A stretch of 64,000 nucleotides of DNA. It comes from Pedobacter sp. FW305-3-2-15-E-R2A2. GTDB taxonomy: Bacteria; Bacteroidota; Bacteroidia; Sphingobacteriales; Sphingobacteriaceae. Positions 8,555 to 17,214 of the stretch are shown piece after piece (position 1 is the first letter of the stretch; each line of letters starts with the position of its first letter). Position numbers and translations under genes: made by a program. Under the pieces are notes generated by a model. That model did no database searches. It worked only from the letters and a program-made list of their open reading frames with translations, and was not told where the DNA came from. The DNA is taken from positions 2,418,001 through 2,482,000 of the forward strand of contig NZ_CP151803.1 of the NCBI RefSeq assembly GCF_038446955.1, written 5' to 3'.

Positions 8555-9262
8555 ATGAATAAAACTACACCTGCCATTAAACAAGATATAAAAGTTAGCG
8601 TTGATGCTATTGTTTTTGGCTACAATCAGGAAAACGGAATTTCCGTGCTCCTGATTAAAAGAAAGATTGAACCTTTCGTTGGGCAATGGGCGTTACCCGG
8701 TGGATTTGTACACAATGAGGAGAGCCTGGAAGCGGCGGTAGAAAGGGAGCTTCAGGAGGAAGCAGGAGTCTCTATCAATTACCTGGAACAACTCTTCACC
8801 TTTGGTAAACCCGATCGGGATCCCAGAACCCGCATCATTTCAGTGGCTTACTTCGGACTGGTTAAATCTGCCGATTTCAGCTTGTTCGCCTCCACGGATG
8901 CTTCTGAAGCAGCCTGGTTCAATATTTACGACCTTCCTGCACTGGCTTTCGACCATCAGGAGCTCGTAGCGAAAGCCATCGCCCGTTTAAGGGCAAAGAT
9001 TACTTATGAACCTATCGGTTTTGAACTCCTTGATACCAGATTTGTCTTCTCTGACCTGGAGCAGCTTTATATGAAATTATTAGGCCGTAACATCGACCGA
9101 AGAAATTTTAAACGTAAAGTGATGTCTTTAGGCCTGGTTATTGAACTGGATGAAAAGGCACCATCAATAGGGGCCGGCCGACCGGGGAATCTGTATTCCT
9201 TCGATTATGAAAAATATAAACAGCTTAAAGTGAATGGTTTCGATCTTAATAAACTCCTTTAG
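8555..9262 (+). CDS. nrtR: Nudix-winged-helix regulator, NrtR-like
   Basis: A 235-residue protein. Residues 10-150 are a Nudix domain with an intact Nudix box (GFVHNEESLEAAV followed by RELQEEAGV, about residues 49-71). Residues 160-235 form the winged-helix DNA-binding domain typical of NrtR/AraR-type regulators (GRNIDRRNFKRKV, GRPGNLYSFDYEKY). NrtR proteins repress NAD synthesis genes and respond to ADP-ribose or related nucleotides. Here the next two genes are a PRPP synthetase and an NAMPT-type enzyme, and two operator-like palindromes lie between, which supports NrtR over AraR. Many NrtRs have lost the catalytic residues; this one has kept them, so it may also hydrolyse its ligand. Confidence 0.85.
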   Translation: MNKTTPAIKQDIKVSVDAIVFGYNQENGISVLLIKRKIEPFVGQWALPGGFVHNEESLEAAVERELQEEAGVSINYLEQLFTFGKPDRDPRTRIISVAYFGLVKSADFSLFASTDASEAAWFNIYDLPALAFDHQELVAKAIARLRAKITYEPIGFELLDTRFVFSDLEQLYMKLLGRNIDRRNFKRKVMSLGLVIELDEKAPSIGAGRPGNLYSFDYEKYKQLKVNGFDLNKLL

Positions 9263-9284
9263 TATCAGTTGATTATGGGTTTTA

Positions 9285-9319
9285 AAATTAATTTGTGTAA
9301 AATAAACACAAATTAATTT
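9285..9319 (+). promoter_or_regulatory. NrtR-type operator candidate 1
   Basis: AAATTAATTTGTGT (9285-9298) is perfectly inverted at 9306-9319 with a 7-nt spacer, 52 bp before the PRPP synthetase ATG. The core ATTTGTGT-N7-ACACAAAT is repeated, with one mismatch, at 9344-9366. The regulator gene is immediately upstream. Binding is inferred. Confidence 0.65.
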
Positions 9320-9342
9320 GCTTAAGAAAGAATAAAGACTTT

Positions 9343-9366
9343 AATTTGTGTCATTGTAACGCAAAT
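9343..9366 (+). promoter_or_regulatory. NrtR-type operator candidate 2
   Basis: AATTTGTGT (9343-9351), N7, then ACGCAAAT (9359-9366): the same half-site, spacing and orientation as candidate 1 with one mismatch in the right arm. The two centres are 53 bp apart, about five helical turns. It ends 4 bp before the ATG at 9371, so a bound protein would block initiation of transcription or elongation. Confidence 0.6.
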
Positions 9367-9370
9367 AGAT

Positions 9371-10210
9371 ATGAAAGTATTAAATTTATCAACCGGATTC
9401 AAGCCCTTCGATTCTTCCCTGGAAGAGATAGAAAGCAAAAGCTTTTTATTTAGCGGAGGTGAAGTACACATCAAATTACAAGATCGTGCAGAAGAAGTAT
9501 TGGTTTCTGCCAGACTGAACGATTCCAACGAGGTGATGAAGTTGTTATTGGCTGTAGATGCATTGCGCAGAAACGGCAGCAAAAACATCAGCGCATTTAT
9601 TCCTTATCTTCCCTATGCCCGTCAGGATAGGGTGATGGTAGGAGGAGAGCCATTATCTATCAAAGTGATGTGCAACCTGATCAACAGCTGCAACTTTGAA
9701 AAAGTGTATGTTTTTGATGTGCATTCTGAGGTATCCCTGGCTTTACTGGACAACTGCGAACTGATCAGCAACTATAGCCTGGCGAAACAAGTACTGAGCA
9801 GCCATACGGATTACCTGTTGGTTTCTCCGGATGCGGGTGCCCTTAAAAAGATCTATAAACTGGCCGAAGCCTTAGCGTATCACAATGACATCATCCTTTG
9901 CAACAAGGTAAGAGATGTGAGCAATGGAAAGATCAAACAGATCACTGTTGATCAGGATGACCTGGGTGGCAAAGACTGCTTCATTATTGACGATATCTGC
10001 GATGGCGGTGCCACCTTTGTAGGTGTGGCGAAAGAACTTAAAAAACGCAACGCCGGAAAGGTCAGCCTCATTGTTTCTCATGGCATCATGTCTCATGGAG
10101 AAACAGAACTGGTAGACTGGGTTGACCATATCTATACCACCGATTCTATTAAAAACGACAGCTCAGATCTGATCAGCAGAATTCCGCTGGCCGACCTGAT
10201 CGAATTGTAA
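9371..10210 (+). CDS. prs: ribose-phosphate pyrophosphokinase, short form
   Basis: A 279-residue PRPP synthetase. The flexible-loop/ATP motif PYLPYARQDR (about residues 77-86), DVHSE, SPDAG and the PRPP-binding loop CFIIDDICDGGATF (about 206-219) are all visible. It makes PRPP from ribose 5-phosphate and ATP. It is about 30 residues shorter than housekeeping Prs and divergent, and lies 26 bp upstream of an NAMPT-type gene that uses PRPP, so it is probably a dedicated supplier for NAD salvage. It is likely under the Nudix regulator. Such short paralogues are common beside nadV-like genes. Confidence 0.9.
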   Translation: MKVLNLSTGFKPFDSSLEEIESKSFLFSGGEVHIKLQDRAEEVLVSARLNDSNEVMKLLLAVDALRRNGSKNISAFIPYLPYARQDRVMVGGEPLSIKVMCNLINSCNFEKVYVFDVHSEVSLALLDNCELISNYSLAKQVLSSHTDYLLVSPDAGALKKIYKLAEALAYHNDIILCNKVRDVSNGKIKQITVDQDDLGGKDCFIIDDICDGGATFVGVAKELKKRNAGKVSLIVSHGIMSHGETELVDWVDHIYTTDSIKNDSSDLISRIPLADLIEL

Positions 10211-10236
10211 TCCCCCCTAACTTAAAATCTATTATT

Positions 10237-11688
10237 ATGAAAAATATCCTTCTTCAAACCGACGTTTACAAAATGGGCCACATGGAACAATATGCTCCAG
10301 GTTGCAATAAAGTATATTCTTACCTCACCGCACGCAGCGATAAAAACTTCGACGAAACTGTTTTCTTCGGACTTCAATATTATATCAAACAGTATTTATC
10401 TGAACCGATCACTCCGGAAATGGGAGAGGAGTTCCTGACTTACCGTAAACTTATCCTGGGCAACAATTCTCCGGAAATAGAAAGTAAAATCAGAGCGCTT
10501 TGTCAGCTGGGCTATTTGCCGGTAGAAATTAAGGCGGTAGAAGAAGGAACGATCATGCCGGTAAGAAACGTGCTGATGACGATCACTAATACCCATCCTG
10601 ATTTCTACTGGGTAGTTGGATTTATGGAAAGCTTGTTACTGAAACTTTGGTACACGATCACTGTAGCGACTTGCAGTCATGAGTATCGTAAAATCGTTAC
10701 CCGTTATTTCAGCGAAACAGATGAGATTGAAATGGAAGCGGCCAAAGCTTTCCAGGTTCATGATTTTGGTTATCGCGGGGATGCCTCAGAAGAAGGAGCA
10801 GCGATCAGTGGAGTAGCACATTTGCTGTCTTTCCTGGGGAGTGATAACGTACCTGCCTTGCCTTGTGCGGTAGAATACTACAATGCCGATATTCAGGGTG
10901 CCCCAATCCTGCTTTCTGTTCCTGCAAGTGAGCACAGTGTGATGTGTTCTTTCGGAAGAGAGGATGAGATCGGCGCTTTCCGTCATATGCTGGAGCTGTA
11001 TCCTACAGGAATCGTATCTATCGTATCTGATACTTTTGATGTGTACAAAGTGCTGACAGATTTCGCGGAAACCTTAAAAGAGGAAATCCTGAAAAGAGAT
11101 GGAAAAGTGGTCTTCAGGCCAGATAGCGGAAATCCGGAATACATCATCTGCGGAAACCCTGAAGCGGAAGAAGGAAGCAATGAATGGAAAGGTGCCATCC
11201 GTTTGTTGGATGAGAAATTCGGCTCTACGCTGAACAGCAAAGGATATAAAATATTAAACCCGAAAGTAGGCCTGATCTATGGTGATGGCATGTATATCGA
11301 AAGATACCTGAGGACTTTGGAACGCCTGAAAAACATGGGATATGCAGCCAGTAACCTGGTAATTGGAGTAGGTGGAATCTTAAGAAACCACAGTCGCGAT
11401 ACCTTAGGTTTTGCCATCAAAGCTACTTATGTGGAAGTGAATGGTGAGCCAAGAGAGATTGAAAAAGATCCAATCACGGATCATAAAAAGAAATCACTGA
11501 AAGGAATGCTTTGCCTGAGGAAAGAAGGAGATACCTATCTGACCAAAGATCAGTGTAGCCCTGCTGAAGAAGTAGAATCTTTACTTCAGGTGGTCTATCG
11601 TGATGGAAAGCTGATCAAAGAAACCAGTCTGGAAGAGATCAGAACACTGATCAAAGTACAGGAAGAAGTAGCTGTAGCTCAACTTTAA
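10237..11688 (+). CDS. nadV: nicotinamide/nicotinate phosphoribosyltransferase (NAMPT type)
   Basis: A 483-residue enzyme collinear with NAMPT/NadV: N-terminal TDVYKMGHMEQYAPG, FGLQYYIKQYL, VHDFGYRG near residue 175, SVPASEHSVMCSFGRED near 228, FRPDSGNPEYIICG near 288, and GVGGILRNHSRDTLGFAIK near 376. These cover the PRPP- and nicotinamide-binding residues of the family. It should convert nicotinamide (or nicotinate) plus PRPP to the mononucleotide. Length equals the family norm. It is the second gene of the regulated NAD salvage operon and a hairpin follows. The NAMPT-like features favour nicotinamide over nicotinate, but this is inference. Confidence 0.92.
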   Translation: MKNILLQTDVYKMGHMEQYAPGCNKVYSYLTARSDKNFDETVFFGLQYYIKQYLSEPITPEMGEEFLTYRKLILGNNSPEIESKIRALCQLGYLPVEIKAVEEGTIMPVRNVLMTITNTHPDFYWVVGFMESLLLKLWYTITVATCSHEYRKIVTRYFSETDEIEMEAAKAFQVHDFGYRGDASEEGAAISGVAHLLSFLGSDNVPALPCAVEYYNADIQGAPILLSVPASEHSVMCSFGREDEIGAFRHMLELYPTGIVSIVSDTFDVYKVLTDFAETLKEEILKRDGKVVFRPDSGNPEYIICGNPEAEEGSNEWKGAIRLLDEKFGSTLNSKGYKILNPKVGLIYGDGMYIERYLRTLERLKNMGYAASNLVIGVGGILRNHSRDTLGFAIKATYVEVNGEPREIEKDPITDHKKKSLKGMLCLRKEGDTYLTKDQCSPAEEVESLLQVVYRDGKLIKETSLEEIRTLIKVQEEVAVAQL

Positions 11689-11701
11689 AGTTAGCTGGAT
11701 T

Positions 11702-11729
11702 AAGGGTATGTCGTTCCGGGCATACCCTT
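11702..11729 (+). terminator. terminator-like hairpin after nadV
   Basis: AAGGGTATG (11702-11710) pairs perfectly with 11721-11729 across a 10-nt loop, 13 bp after the stop codon. The following T tract is weak (GCTTTCTCC). Confidence 0.6.
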
Positions 11730-11909
11730 GCTTTCTCCTGTAGCCCATCACCCTGGAGTTGTTAAACAAATAATGCTGGTGGTAAAGGAGAACTGAAACC
11801 GGGAGGAATATTTCAGGGTAAACAGGTAACTTATTCTTAAATAACCCGTATAAAGACGGTATGCTGAGGAAAATTGAAAAGCCTAGTTTTATCTCATACC
11901 TCCCCTTGT

Positions 11910-12326
11910 ATGAAAGAATCTTTCAAAAGAATCCTTATTGTTGAAGATGATCCCGCGCTTTCCGAGTTACTTAAAGATGTTCTTGAACAACATCATTACC
12001 ATTGTCTGTTTTTACCTTATACAGACGAAATTCTGAAGGTTGTGCATGATTTTCGGCCGGAAGTGATCTTGCTGGATTACCTGCTTCCCGTGATGAATGG
12101 TGAAGAGCTGTGTGCATGTGTTAAACAAAATAAATCAACCTGCAACATTCCGGTAATTATTTATTCTGCATTTCCACAAACGCTTTTGCCTGTTAAAGAT
12201 TTTATGTGTGATGTTTTTATAGCCAAACCTTTTGATTTAAATAATCTGTTGAACCAGCTTGAGAAGCATGTGTTGCGTTACAGGCGCAAAAATCGCTACG
12301 GAAAAACACGTGTTTTCCTCTTTTAG
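11910..12326 (+). CDS. single-domain response regulator
   Basis: A 138-residue CheY-like receiver with the full residue set: acidic pair in ILIVEDDPA, phospho-acceptor Asp in VILLDYLLP, Ser in IYSAF and Lys in IAKPFD. There is no output domain; the C-terminus is a short basic tail (RYRRKNRYGKTR). ATG 11910 is preferred over the TTG at 11874 because the receiver fold begins just after it. No histidine kinase gene is adjacent, so its partner is unknown. Confidence 0.88.
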   Translation: MKESFKRILIVEDDPALSELLKDVLEQHHYHCLFLPYTDEILKVVHDFRPEVILLDYLLPVMNGEELCACVKQNKSTCNIPVIIYSAFPQTLLPVKDFMCDVFIAKPFDLNNLLNQLEKHVLRYRRKNRYGKTRVFLF

Positions 12327-12356
12327 AATCCGTAATTTCCGGTAAACTTTCAACTC

Positions 12357-12395
12357 CTTCAAACCACCAGCAGGTGCGTAGCTGGTGGTTTGAAG
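12357..12395. terminator. long perfect hairpin, probable terminator
   Basis: CTTCAAACCACCAGC (12357-12371) pairs perfectly over 15 bp with 12381-12395 across a 9-nt loop, 30 bp after the response regulator. No immediate T tract follows, which lowers confidence. Confidence 0.5.
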
Positions 12396-12447
12396 TGAAA
12401 ACTTTTTCTCTGCTCCCTTGTTGAATAATGGGTAAACCAGCAAAATA

Positions 12448-12906
12448 ATGGCAAAACAAAGCGCAGGTATTTTATTGTATAGAAATACGGTTAAAGGACT
12501 GGAATTCTTTCTTGTCCATCCTGGCGGACCTTTCTTCCGGAACAAAGACCTGGGATATTGGACCGTCCCAAAAGGGGAGTTCTCCTCGGATGAATTGCCA
12601 TTAGATGCTGCCGTCAGAGAGTTTGAGGAGGAAACCGGCTATCGGCCGGAAGGAAAATTTATTGAACTTCAACCGATTGTACAAAAAGGAGGCAAGCAGG
12701 TCTGGTGTTGGGCTGTTGCCGGTGATCTGGATCATAAAAGAATCCACTGTAATACCTTTGATCTGGAATGGCCACCCAATTCCGGTAAAACCGTTGCCTT
12801 TGAAGAAGTAGATAAAGCAGGCTGGTTCAGTCTTGCAGAAGCAAAGCAGTACATCAACGAGAAACAATTTGCGTTCTTGCTGGAATTGAATGCATCTCTA
12901 ACCTAG
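12448..12906 (+). CDS. Nudix hydrolase, diadenosine-polyphosphatase-like
   Basis: A 152-residue single-domain Nudix protein. The N-terminal SAGILLYRNTVKGLEFFLVHPGG and WTVPKGEF segments lead into a complete Nudix box, GEFSSDELPLDAAVREFEEE then TGY (about residues 48-70). The PKGE and AGILLYR context is that of Ap4A hydrolase/MutT-like proteins acting on nucleoside polyphosphates. It has no DNA-binding extension, unlike the Nudix regulator at 8555. It is convergent with the metallophosphoesterase gene, whose stop lies 21 bp away. Confidence 0.9.
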   Translation: MAKQSAGILLYRNTVKGLEFFLVHPGGPFFRNKDLGYWTVPKGEFSSDELPLDAAVREFEEETGYRPEGKFIELQPIVQKGGKQVWCWAVAGDLDHKRIHCNTFDLEWPPNSGKTVAFEEVDKAGWFSLAEAKQYINEKQFAFLLELNASLT

Positions 12907-12927
12907 GAAAGCTTAACGTTGCTGAAC

Positions 12928-13674
12928 TTATATTTCGATGATGAGCTCCCTGTCATAGCCATTGTGTTTTTCATTAAGATACCCATGTGGATTGCAGATC
13001 ACTTCTGTCTGGTCGATTTTATACCTGCATGGCGTGTGAATGTGGCCATGTATCCAATACAAAGGATTGTATTTCGAAATTAATGCTTCAAGATTTGATG
13101 CATAGGCAGCAGTCACCGGATCATTTTTATATAATTCAGGTGAGGATTTCAGACTTGGTGCATGGTGAGTGATGACCACATTTTTATAGCCTCTTGATTC
13201 TTCCAGACTTTCCGCTAACCATGCTTTGGAAATCTGATGCATTTTAAAGGTGTCTATACTTCTCAGTTTAGAATAACCAGGATCCCGGCGGATGAGTTTA
13301 TAGTCGTTCATCTGCGTTTGACAGATAATTCCGTATTCCACCGGACTTCCGAATAAAGAAAAATCGGTCCATAGTGTGGCACCATGAAACCTGATTCCAT
13401 CGAACTCCACACGGTTATTTTCAAGAACGGTTACATTTGAGTTTCCCGAGGCCTCGATGATCTTATGAAGTGTCTTTGGATAACTCCCTTTGTAATATTC
13501 ATGATTTCCGAGAATATAAAGCACAGGTTTGTTCGGAATGTATTTTTTAACCCACTCAATTCCCTTTGTACCAAGGTTGGTATCTCCCGCTAAAATGACC
13601 AGGTCGGCATTTTCAAAGTTTAATTCTGAAATGCCAAACTCCTGATGGAGGTCGCTTATAATCTGTATCTTCAT
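12928..13674 (-). CDS. metallophosphoesterase
   Basis: A 248-residue calcineurin-like phosphoesterase with all metal-binding motifs: SDLHQEF (residues 8-14), AGDTN, LGNHEYY, THHAPS and HGHIHTPC. It is a cytoplasmic dimetal hydrolase whose substrate (phosphodiester, nucleotide or phosphoprotein) cannot be told. The ATG at 13674 is the only sensible start. It is followed upstream on the same strand by the double-glycine peptide gene and a terminator, so it is transcribed on its own. Confidence 0.9.
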   Translation of the reverse strand: MKIQIISDLHQEFGISELNFENADLVILAGDTNLGTKGIEWVKKYIPNKPVLYILGNHEYYKGSYPKTLHKIIEASGNSNVTVLENNRVEFDGIRFHGATLWTDFSLFGSPVEYGIICQTQMNDYKLIRRDPGYSKLRSIDTFKMHQISKAWLAESLEESRGYKNVVITHHAPSLKSSPELYKNDPVTAAYASNLEALISKYNPLYWIHGHIHTPCRYKIDQTEVICNPHGYLNEKHNGYDRELIIEI

Positions 13675-13758
13675 TATGGTGTGCGTATTACCGTTAAAGA
13701 TAGATTTTTTATCGATGGAACGCGGGCGGGTAGATCAGTGATTGGTAAAGTTACCATT

Positions 13759-13795
13759 AAGAAGGGGCTACGAATTGAGCTAAAAGCCCCTTCTT
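13759..13795 (-). terminator. terminator of the double-glycine peptide gene
   Basis: AAGAAGGGGCT (13759-13769) pairs perfectly with 13785-13795. Read on the minus strand it lies 23 bp after the peptide gene's stop codon. The T tract is short. Confidence 0.6.
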
Positions 13796-13817
13796 AGATT
13801 CAAAGTAGTCGATTTAA

Positions 13818-14063
13818 TTATGCCGGACCTGGAAAACCTACTCCAGGTTCTGGTGTCCATCCTGGATAAGGATCATCACAGCTAGGATCGGCAAGGCCGT
13901 TCGCTACGCAATACGTTCTCCAGTTCGTTCCCCAACGGCAGGTATATTCATGCGTTCCTTCCGGACAACCGGCTGGATCATTAGGGTTTACCTGACCGCC
14001 TAAAATTTTCTTTGCTTCCGCTCTTGTTAGCAGATTTTTCTGATTTTCTTTGAATTTTTCCAT
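13818..14063 (-). CDS. double-glycine leader peptide, four cysteines
   Basis: An 81-residue peptide. The first 23 residues look like a bacteriocin-type leader (LLTRAEAKKILGG, with the GG at 22-23). The predicted 58-residue mature part is rich in Pro, Gly, Asp and aromatic residues and has four Cys (in AGCPEG, YTCRWG, RTYCVA, PSCDD), enough for two disulfides. Leaders of this type are common in Bacteroidota for peptides cut and exported by C39-peptidase ABC transporters. No such transporter or modifying enzyme is adjacent. The gene is divergent from the Crp/Fnr-TolC-HlyD-ABC-2 operon. Function is unknown. Confidence 0.7.
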   Translation of the reverse strand: MEKFKENQKNLLTRAEAKKILGGQVNPNDPAGCPEGTHEYTCRWGTNWRTYCVANGLADPSCDDPYPGWTPEPGVGFPGPA

Positions 14064-14223
14064 AAAAGCGTTTGATTATTATGAAGATACAATATAAAAT
14101 AAAAAAGATAGAAAATCTAATTGTAACGGATTGTCTTATTTGTTCTTAGCAAAAAACTAGTATTTCTCTCCTTTTAGCGCATAAAATTGATTATTTTGCA
14201 ATATTCACCTACTTGTCTAAAGC

Positions 14224-14823
14224 ATGCTCTTACTAACAGAAATCGAAAAAGTGATCCCTGTCTCCAAAGAAATGGAAGGGGCGATCCGGGAGAAGTTTGT
14301 AAAACGAAAGGTTTTCAGAACAGAAAGTCTACATCAAACCGGAAAGATCGCCAGAGAATTATTCTTTATAGAGAAAGGCCTGATCCGAATCTTTTACCAC
14401 AATGCTGCAGGTAAAGACATCACCTATGGGTATTATACCGAAGGAGATTTTGTAACCATTCCTGAGAGCTTTTTTACCCAATCGGCTTCCAAATATCATA
14501 TGGAAATGCTGGAAGACGGATTAATCAATTCTATTTCTTTTACCGCTCTGAATCAGCTGCTCATCGATTTTCCCGAAATGCAGCGCCTGGAAAATAAAAC
14601 CCTGCAAAGCTTCCTGTTAAAGGCTGGTGAGCGGATTGTTGCGCTTCAGTTTCTTAGTGCGGAGGAAAGGTATGACACTCTGATGGAGACACAACCGAGC
14701 ATCATCGGAAGAGCGCCTCTTGGAACGGTCGCGTCCTATCTTGGCATTACGCAGGAAACACTGAGTAGAATTAGAAACAGAAAAAAGCTCGCTTTTGATC
14801 CAGATCAAAAGAGAATTGCTTAA
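14224..14823 (+). CDS. Crp/Fnr-family transcriptional regulator
   Basis: A 199-residue regulator. Residues 1-120 are a cyclic-nucleotide-binding-like jelly roll (RELFFIEKGLIRIFYHN, YYTEGDFVTIPESFF), and the C-terminus carries a helix-turn-helix (GTVASYLGITQETLSRIRNR, about residues 166-185). It has no Cys cluster for an iron-sulfur centre, so it is not a classic Fnr. It lies 38 bp upstream of the TolC/HlyD/ABC-2 genes in the same direction and probably controls them. Its ligand is unknown. Confidence 0.9.
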   Translation: MLLLTEIEKVIPVSKEMEGAIREKFVKRKVFRTESLHQTGKIARELFFIEKGLIRIFYHNAAGKDITYGYYTEGDFVTIPESFFTQSASKYHMEMLEDGLINSISFTALNQLLIDFPEMQRLENKTLQSFLLKAGERIVALQFLSAEERYDTLMETQPSIIGRAPLGTVASYLGITQETLSRIRNRKKLAFDPDQKRIA

Positions 14824-14861
14824 TTAACCAGACCTTTGCCCCTTCATAAAATCCTTGTGTA

Positions 14862-16250
14862 ATGAAAGCTTTTTTAAAACACATTTTTGTACTCTTTATC
14901 GGATCTTCTCCTTTAATTCTGCATGCACAGCAATCTGGTCCTCCGGGATTAACGGAGCTGATTGATAGTGCAGTGAATAAGGACCATATGCTTGCCAATA
15001 AGCGGCTGGATATAGAATTTTCTAAAATCGATCGTAAGAAATTATCAGAAGTATACCTGCCTAATGCAGAAGTATCCGGTAAATATGCATTTCTTGCCAA
15101 TGGCGTTAATTTAGGATTACCAGGGACGTCTTTATTCGACCTGATCAGTATTCCGGAAATCAATTCCGGGTTCACCTCCAGCGCGAATCTTTTTAAAGCA
15201 GACCTCAGTCTGAGCAGTGTCTTGTATGCCGGAGGGAAAGTATCCGCACTTAAAAGTGCAGTAGATGCGAAAACAAAGGCACAGACCGCTTTACTGGAGA
15301 AGGACCGCCAGCAGATCATTACCGAAATTTCCAAAGCCTACGATCAGCTCGCCTTGCTCAGGCAGGTGAAACTCCTGCTGGATAAAAGCCGGGAACGTTA
15401 TGACATCAATAAGAAAACGGCTGATAAAGCTTTGAATTATGGGTTGATTACCAAATATGAACATCAGAAAGTGGAGGTGGCACAGGCTACACTTGCTTCT
15501 AAAATACAGGAGTACGAAGGAAAAAGAAATCTTTTATTACATCAACTGGAAATGCTTACGGGAATTAGCCTGGAAAGATTAGGGTTGATAGAAAATGACC
15601 TTTCTCCGATTCAGACCCTAAGTTCTCAAAATACCATAGAAAACAGACCGGAATTTTCGGCCCTTTCCGCTGCCATAGAAGCGCAGGGTTTTAAGCTGAA
15701 AGCGGCACAAACCTGGTGGAAACCGAAAGTACAGGCTGCGGCATCATTGGGTTATCTAAACCTGTTCGATGTGGACATGAAAGGAAAACATGATCTTCCC
15801 GTAATTGGCAGGTTTAGCAGTCATACGAACAAGATAGAGGTTGCACCAAACTTTACCGTTGGCGTCGGTTTTAAATGGGATATTTTTGATGGAAATAAAG
15901 GTAAAAGAGAAGTTCAGCAAGCGAGAATAGAGGTGAAAAAAGCCGAAAATGAAAAAGCCGAAGCGGAGGAAAAGCTGAAACTAAACCTGATCAAGACACA
16001 AACGGATTACAATAATTCTAATTCAGAATTGGTGCTCAAACAAAAACAAATGAAGATGGCAGAAAATGCCTTGACACAGGCAGGCAAGGAATTCAAAACC
16101 GGATTGATCAAAGCAGCGGATTTGATCGGTGCAGAAAGCGATTACCAGGGTGCTGCGCTTGATTACCTTCAAGCCGTTTTTAACCAGCGCCGCAATGCCA
16201 TAGAATTATTAAAAGCTACCGGTAGCCTAAACCGTTCTACCATTCAATAA
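14862..16250 (+). CDS. TolC-family outer membrane efflux protein
   Basis: A 462-residue TolC-like protein with a signal peptide (ending ILHAQQSG) and two long coiled-coil halves with the usual pattern (LLDKSRERYDINKKTAD; the repeat AGKEFKTGLIKAADLIGAES near the C-terminus). It forms the outer-membrane channel of a tripartite exporter. The next gene's ATG directly follows its TAA, so it is translationally coupled to the HlyD-like subunit. Both belong to one operon with the ABC-2 permease. Length fits the family. Confidence 0.92.
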   Translation: MKAFLKHIFVLFIGSSPLILHAQQSGPPGLTELIDSAVNKDHMLANKRLDIEFSKIDRKKLSEVYLPNAEVSGKYAFLANGVNLGLPGTSLFDLISIPEINSGFTSSANLFKADLSLSSVLYAGGKVSALKSAVDAKTKAQTALLEKDRQQIITEISKAYDQLALLRQVKLLLDKSRERYDINKKTADKALNYGLITKYEHQKVEVAQATLASKIQEYEGKRNLLLHQLEMLTGISLERLGLIENDLSPIQTLSSQNTIENRPEFSALSAAIEAQGFKLKAAQTWWKPKVQAAASLGYLNLFDVDMKGKHDLPVIGRFSSHTNKIEVAPNFTVGVGFKWDIFDGNKGKREVQQARIEVKKAENEKAEAEEKLKLNLIKTQTDYNNSNSELVLKQKQMKMAENALTQAGKEFKTGLIKAADLIGAESDYQGAALDYLQAVFNQRRNAIELLKATGSLNRSTIQ

Positions 16251-17210
16251 ATGAAACATATGATGAACACTTCATTCAAAAGCGTATTATTTGTACTCAT
16301 CCTGGCAGTATCTGCCTGTTCGAAGCCCGAAAAAAGTACAGAAGGTAAGATTAAACGCGAAACCCTGGCCTTTGCGCCAAAGGTAACCGGGCGTGTGTTA
16401 AAGATTTATGTGAAAGAAGGTGATTTTGTAAACGAAGGGGACACTTTGGCCATGCTGGATGTACCTGAGGTCAATGCGAAATTATCCCAGGCAAAAGGAG
16501 CGGTAAAGGCTGCCGGAGCGCAACGCGATATGGCAAAAAACGGGGCGACAGCGAATCAGTTGAAACAACTCCGGGCCAAGAAATCCGGAATCACCGAGCA
16601 GTTTAAATTTGCGGAGAAATCTTTCAGCAGGGCGAAAGCAATGTTTGCCGATAGCATGATGACCCCGCAGGCATTTGACGAAGCTACTGCTAAATATAAT
16701 GGGGCCAAAGCGCAGCTGACGGCAGTAAATGCAGAATATAATGAAGCCGAAAAAGGAGTACGTCCTGAAACGCAAACGGCTACTCAGGGGCAGGCGGAAC
16801 AAGCATTAGGTGTATTACAGGAGGTGCAGGTTGCCTTGTCTGAAAGGTACATCATTGCGACCAACGATATGCAGGTAGAGACCATCAGTCTCCGGGTAGG
16901 AGAACTGGCTACGGCAGGCTATCCCTTGTTTAATGGTTATCTGCCTCAAACAACTTATTTCAGGTTTACCATTCCGGAAAGTAAAATCGCTGCTTACAAA
17001 AAAGGAGCCGCAATCGAAGTTACCGTGCTTTATAATAAGGAAAAGTTTAAAGGTAAAATACAGACGGTTAAACAGCTGACCCGTTATGCAGACATTACTG
17101 CTGCTTATCCGAACTATGATGTGGAAGAAGGGGTTTATGAGGTGAAAATCATTCCGGATGATCAGCAAGCTGCAGAGAAATTATTAGTCAACGCGACCAT
17201 TATTCTGTAA
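16251..17210 (+). CDS. HlyD-family periplasmic adaptor, lipoprotein
   Basis: A 319-residue membrane-fusion protein. The lipobox LAVSACS (Cys near residue 24) marks it as a lipoprotein. A biotinyl/lipoyl-like half (APKVTGRVLKIYVKEGDFV, about residues 42-60) is followed by an Ala/Lys-rich coiled-coil hairpin (80-180) and a beta-barrel domain. It links the inner-membrane pump to the TolC channel. ATG 16251 abuts the TolC stop; the permease starts 4 bp after its own stop. Confidence 0.9.
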   Translation: MKHMMNTSFKSVLFVLILAVSACSKPEKSTEGKIKRETLAFAPKVTGRVLKIYVKEGDFVNEGDTLAMLDVPEVNAKLSQAKGAVKAAGAQRDMAKNGATANQLKQLRAKKSGITEQFKFAEKSFSRAKAMFADSMMTPQAFDEATAKYNGAKAQLTAVNAEYNEAEKGVRPETQTATQGQAEQALGVLQEVQVALSERYIIATNDMQVETISLRVGELATAGYPLFNGYLPQTTYFRFTIPESKIAAYKKGAAIEVTVLYNKEKFKGKIQTVKQLTRYADITAAYPNYDVEEGVYEVKIIPDDQQAAEKLLVNATIIL

Positions 17211-17214
17211 TGAT

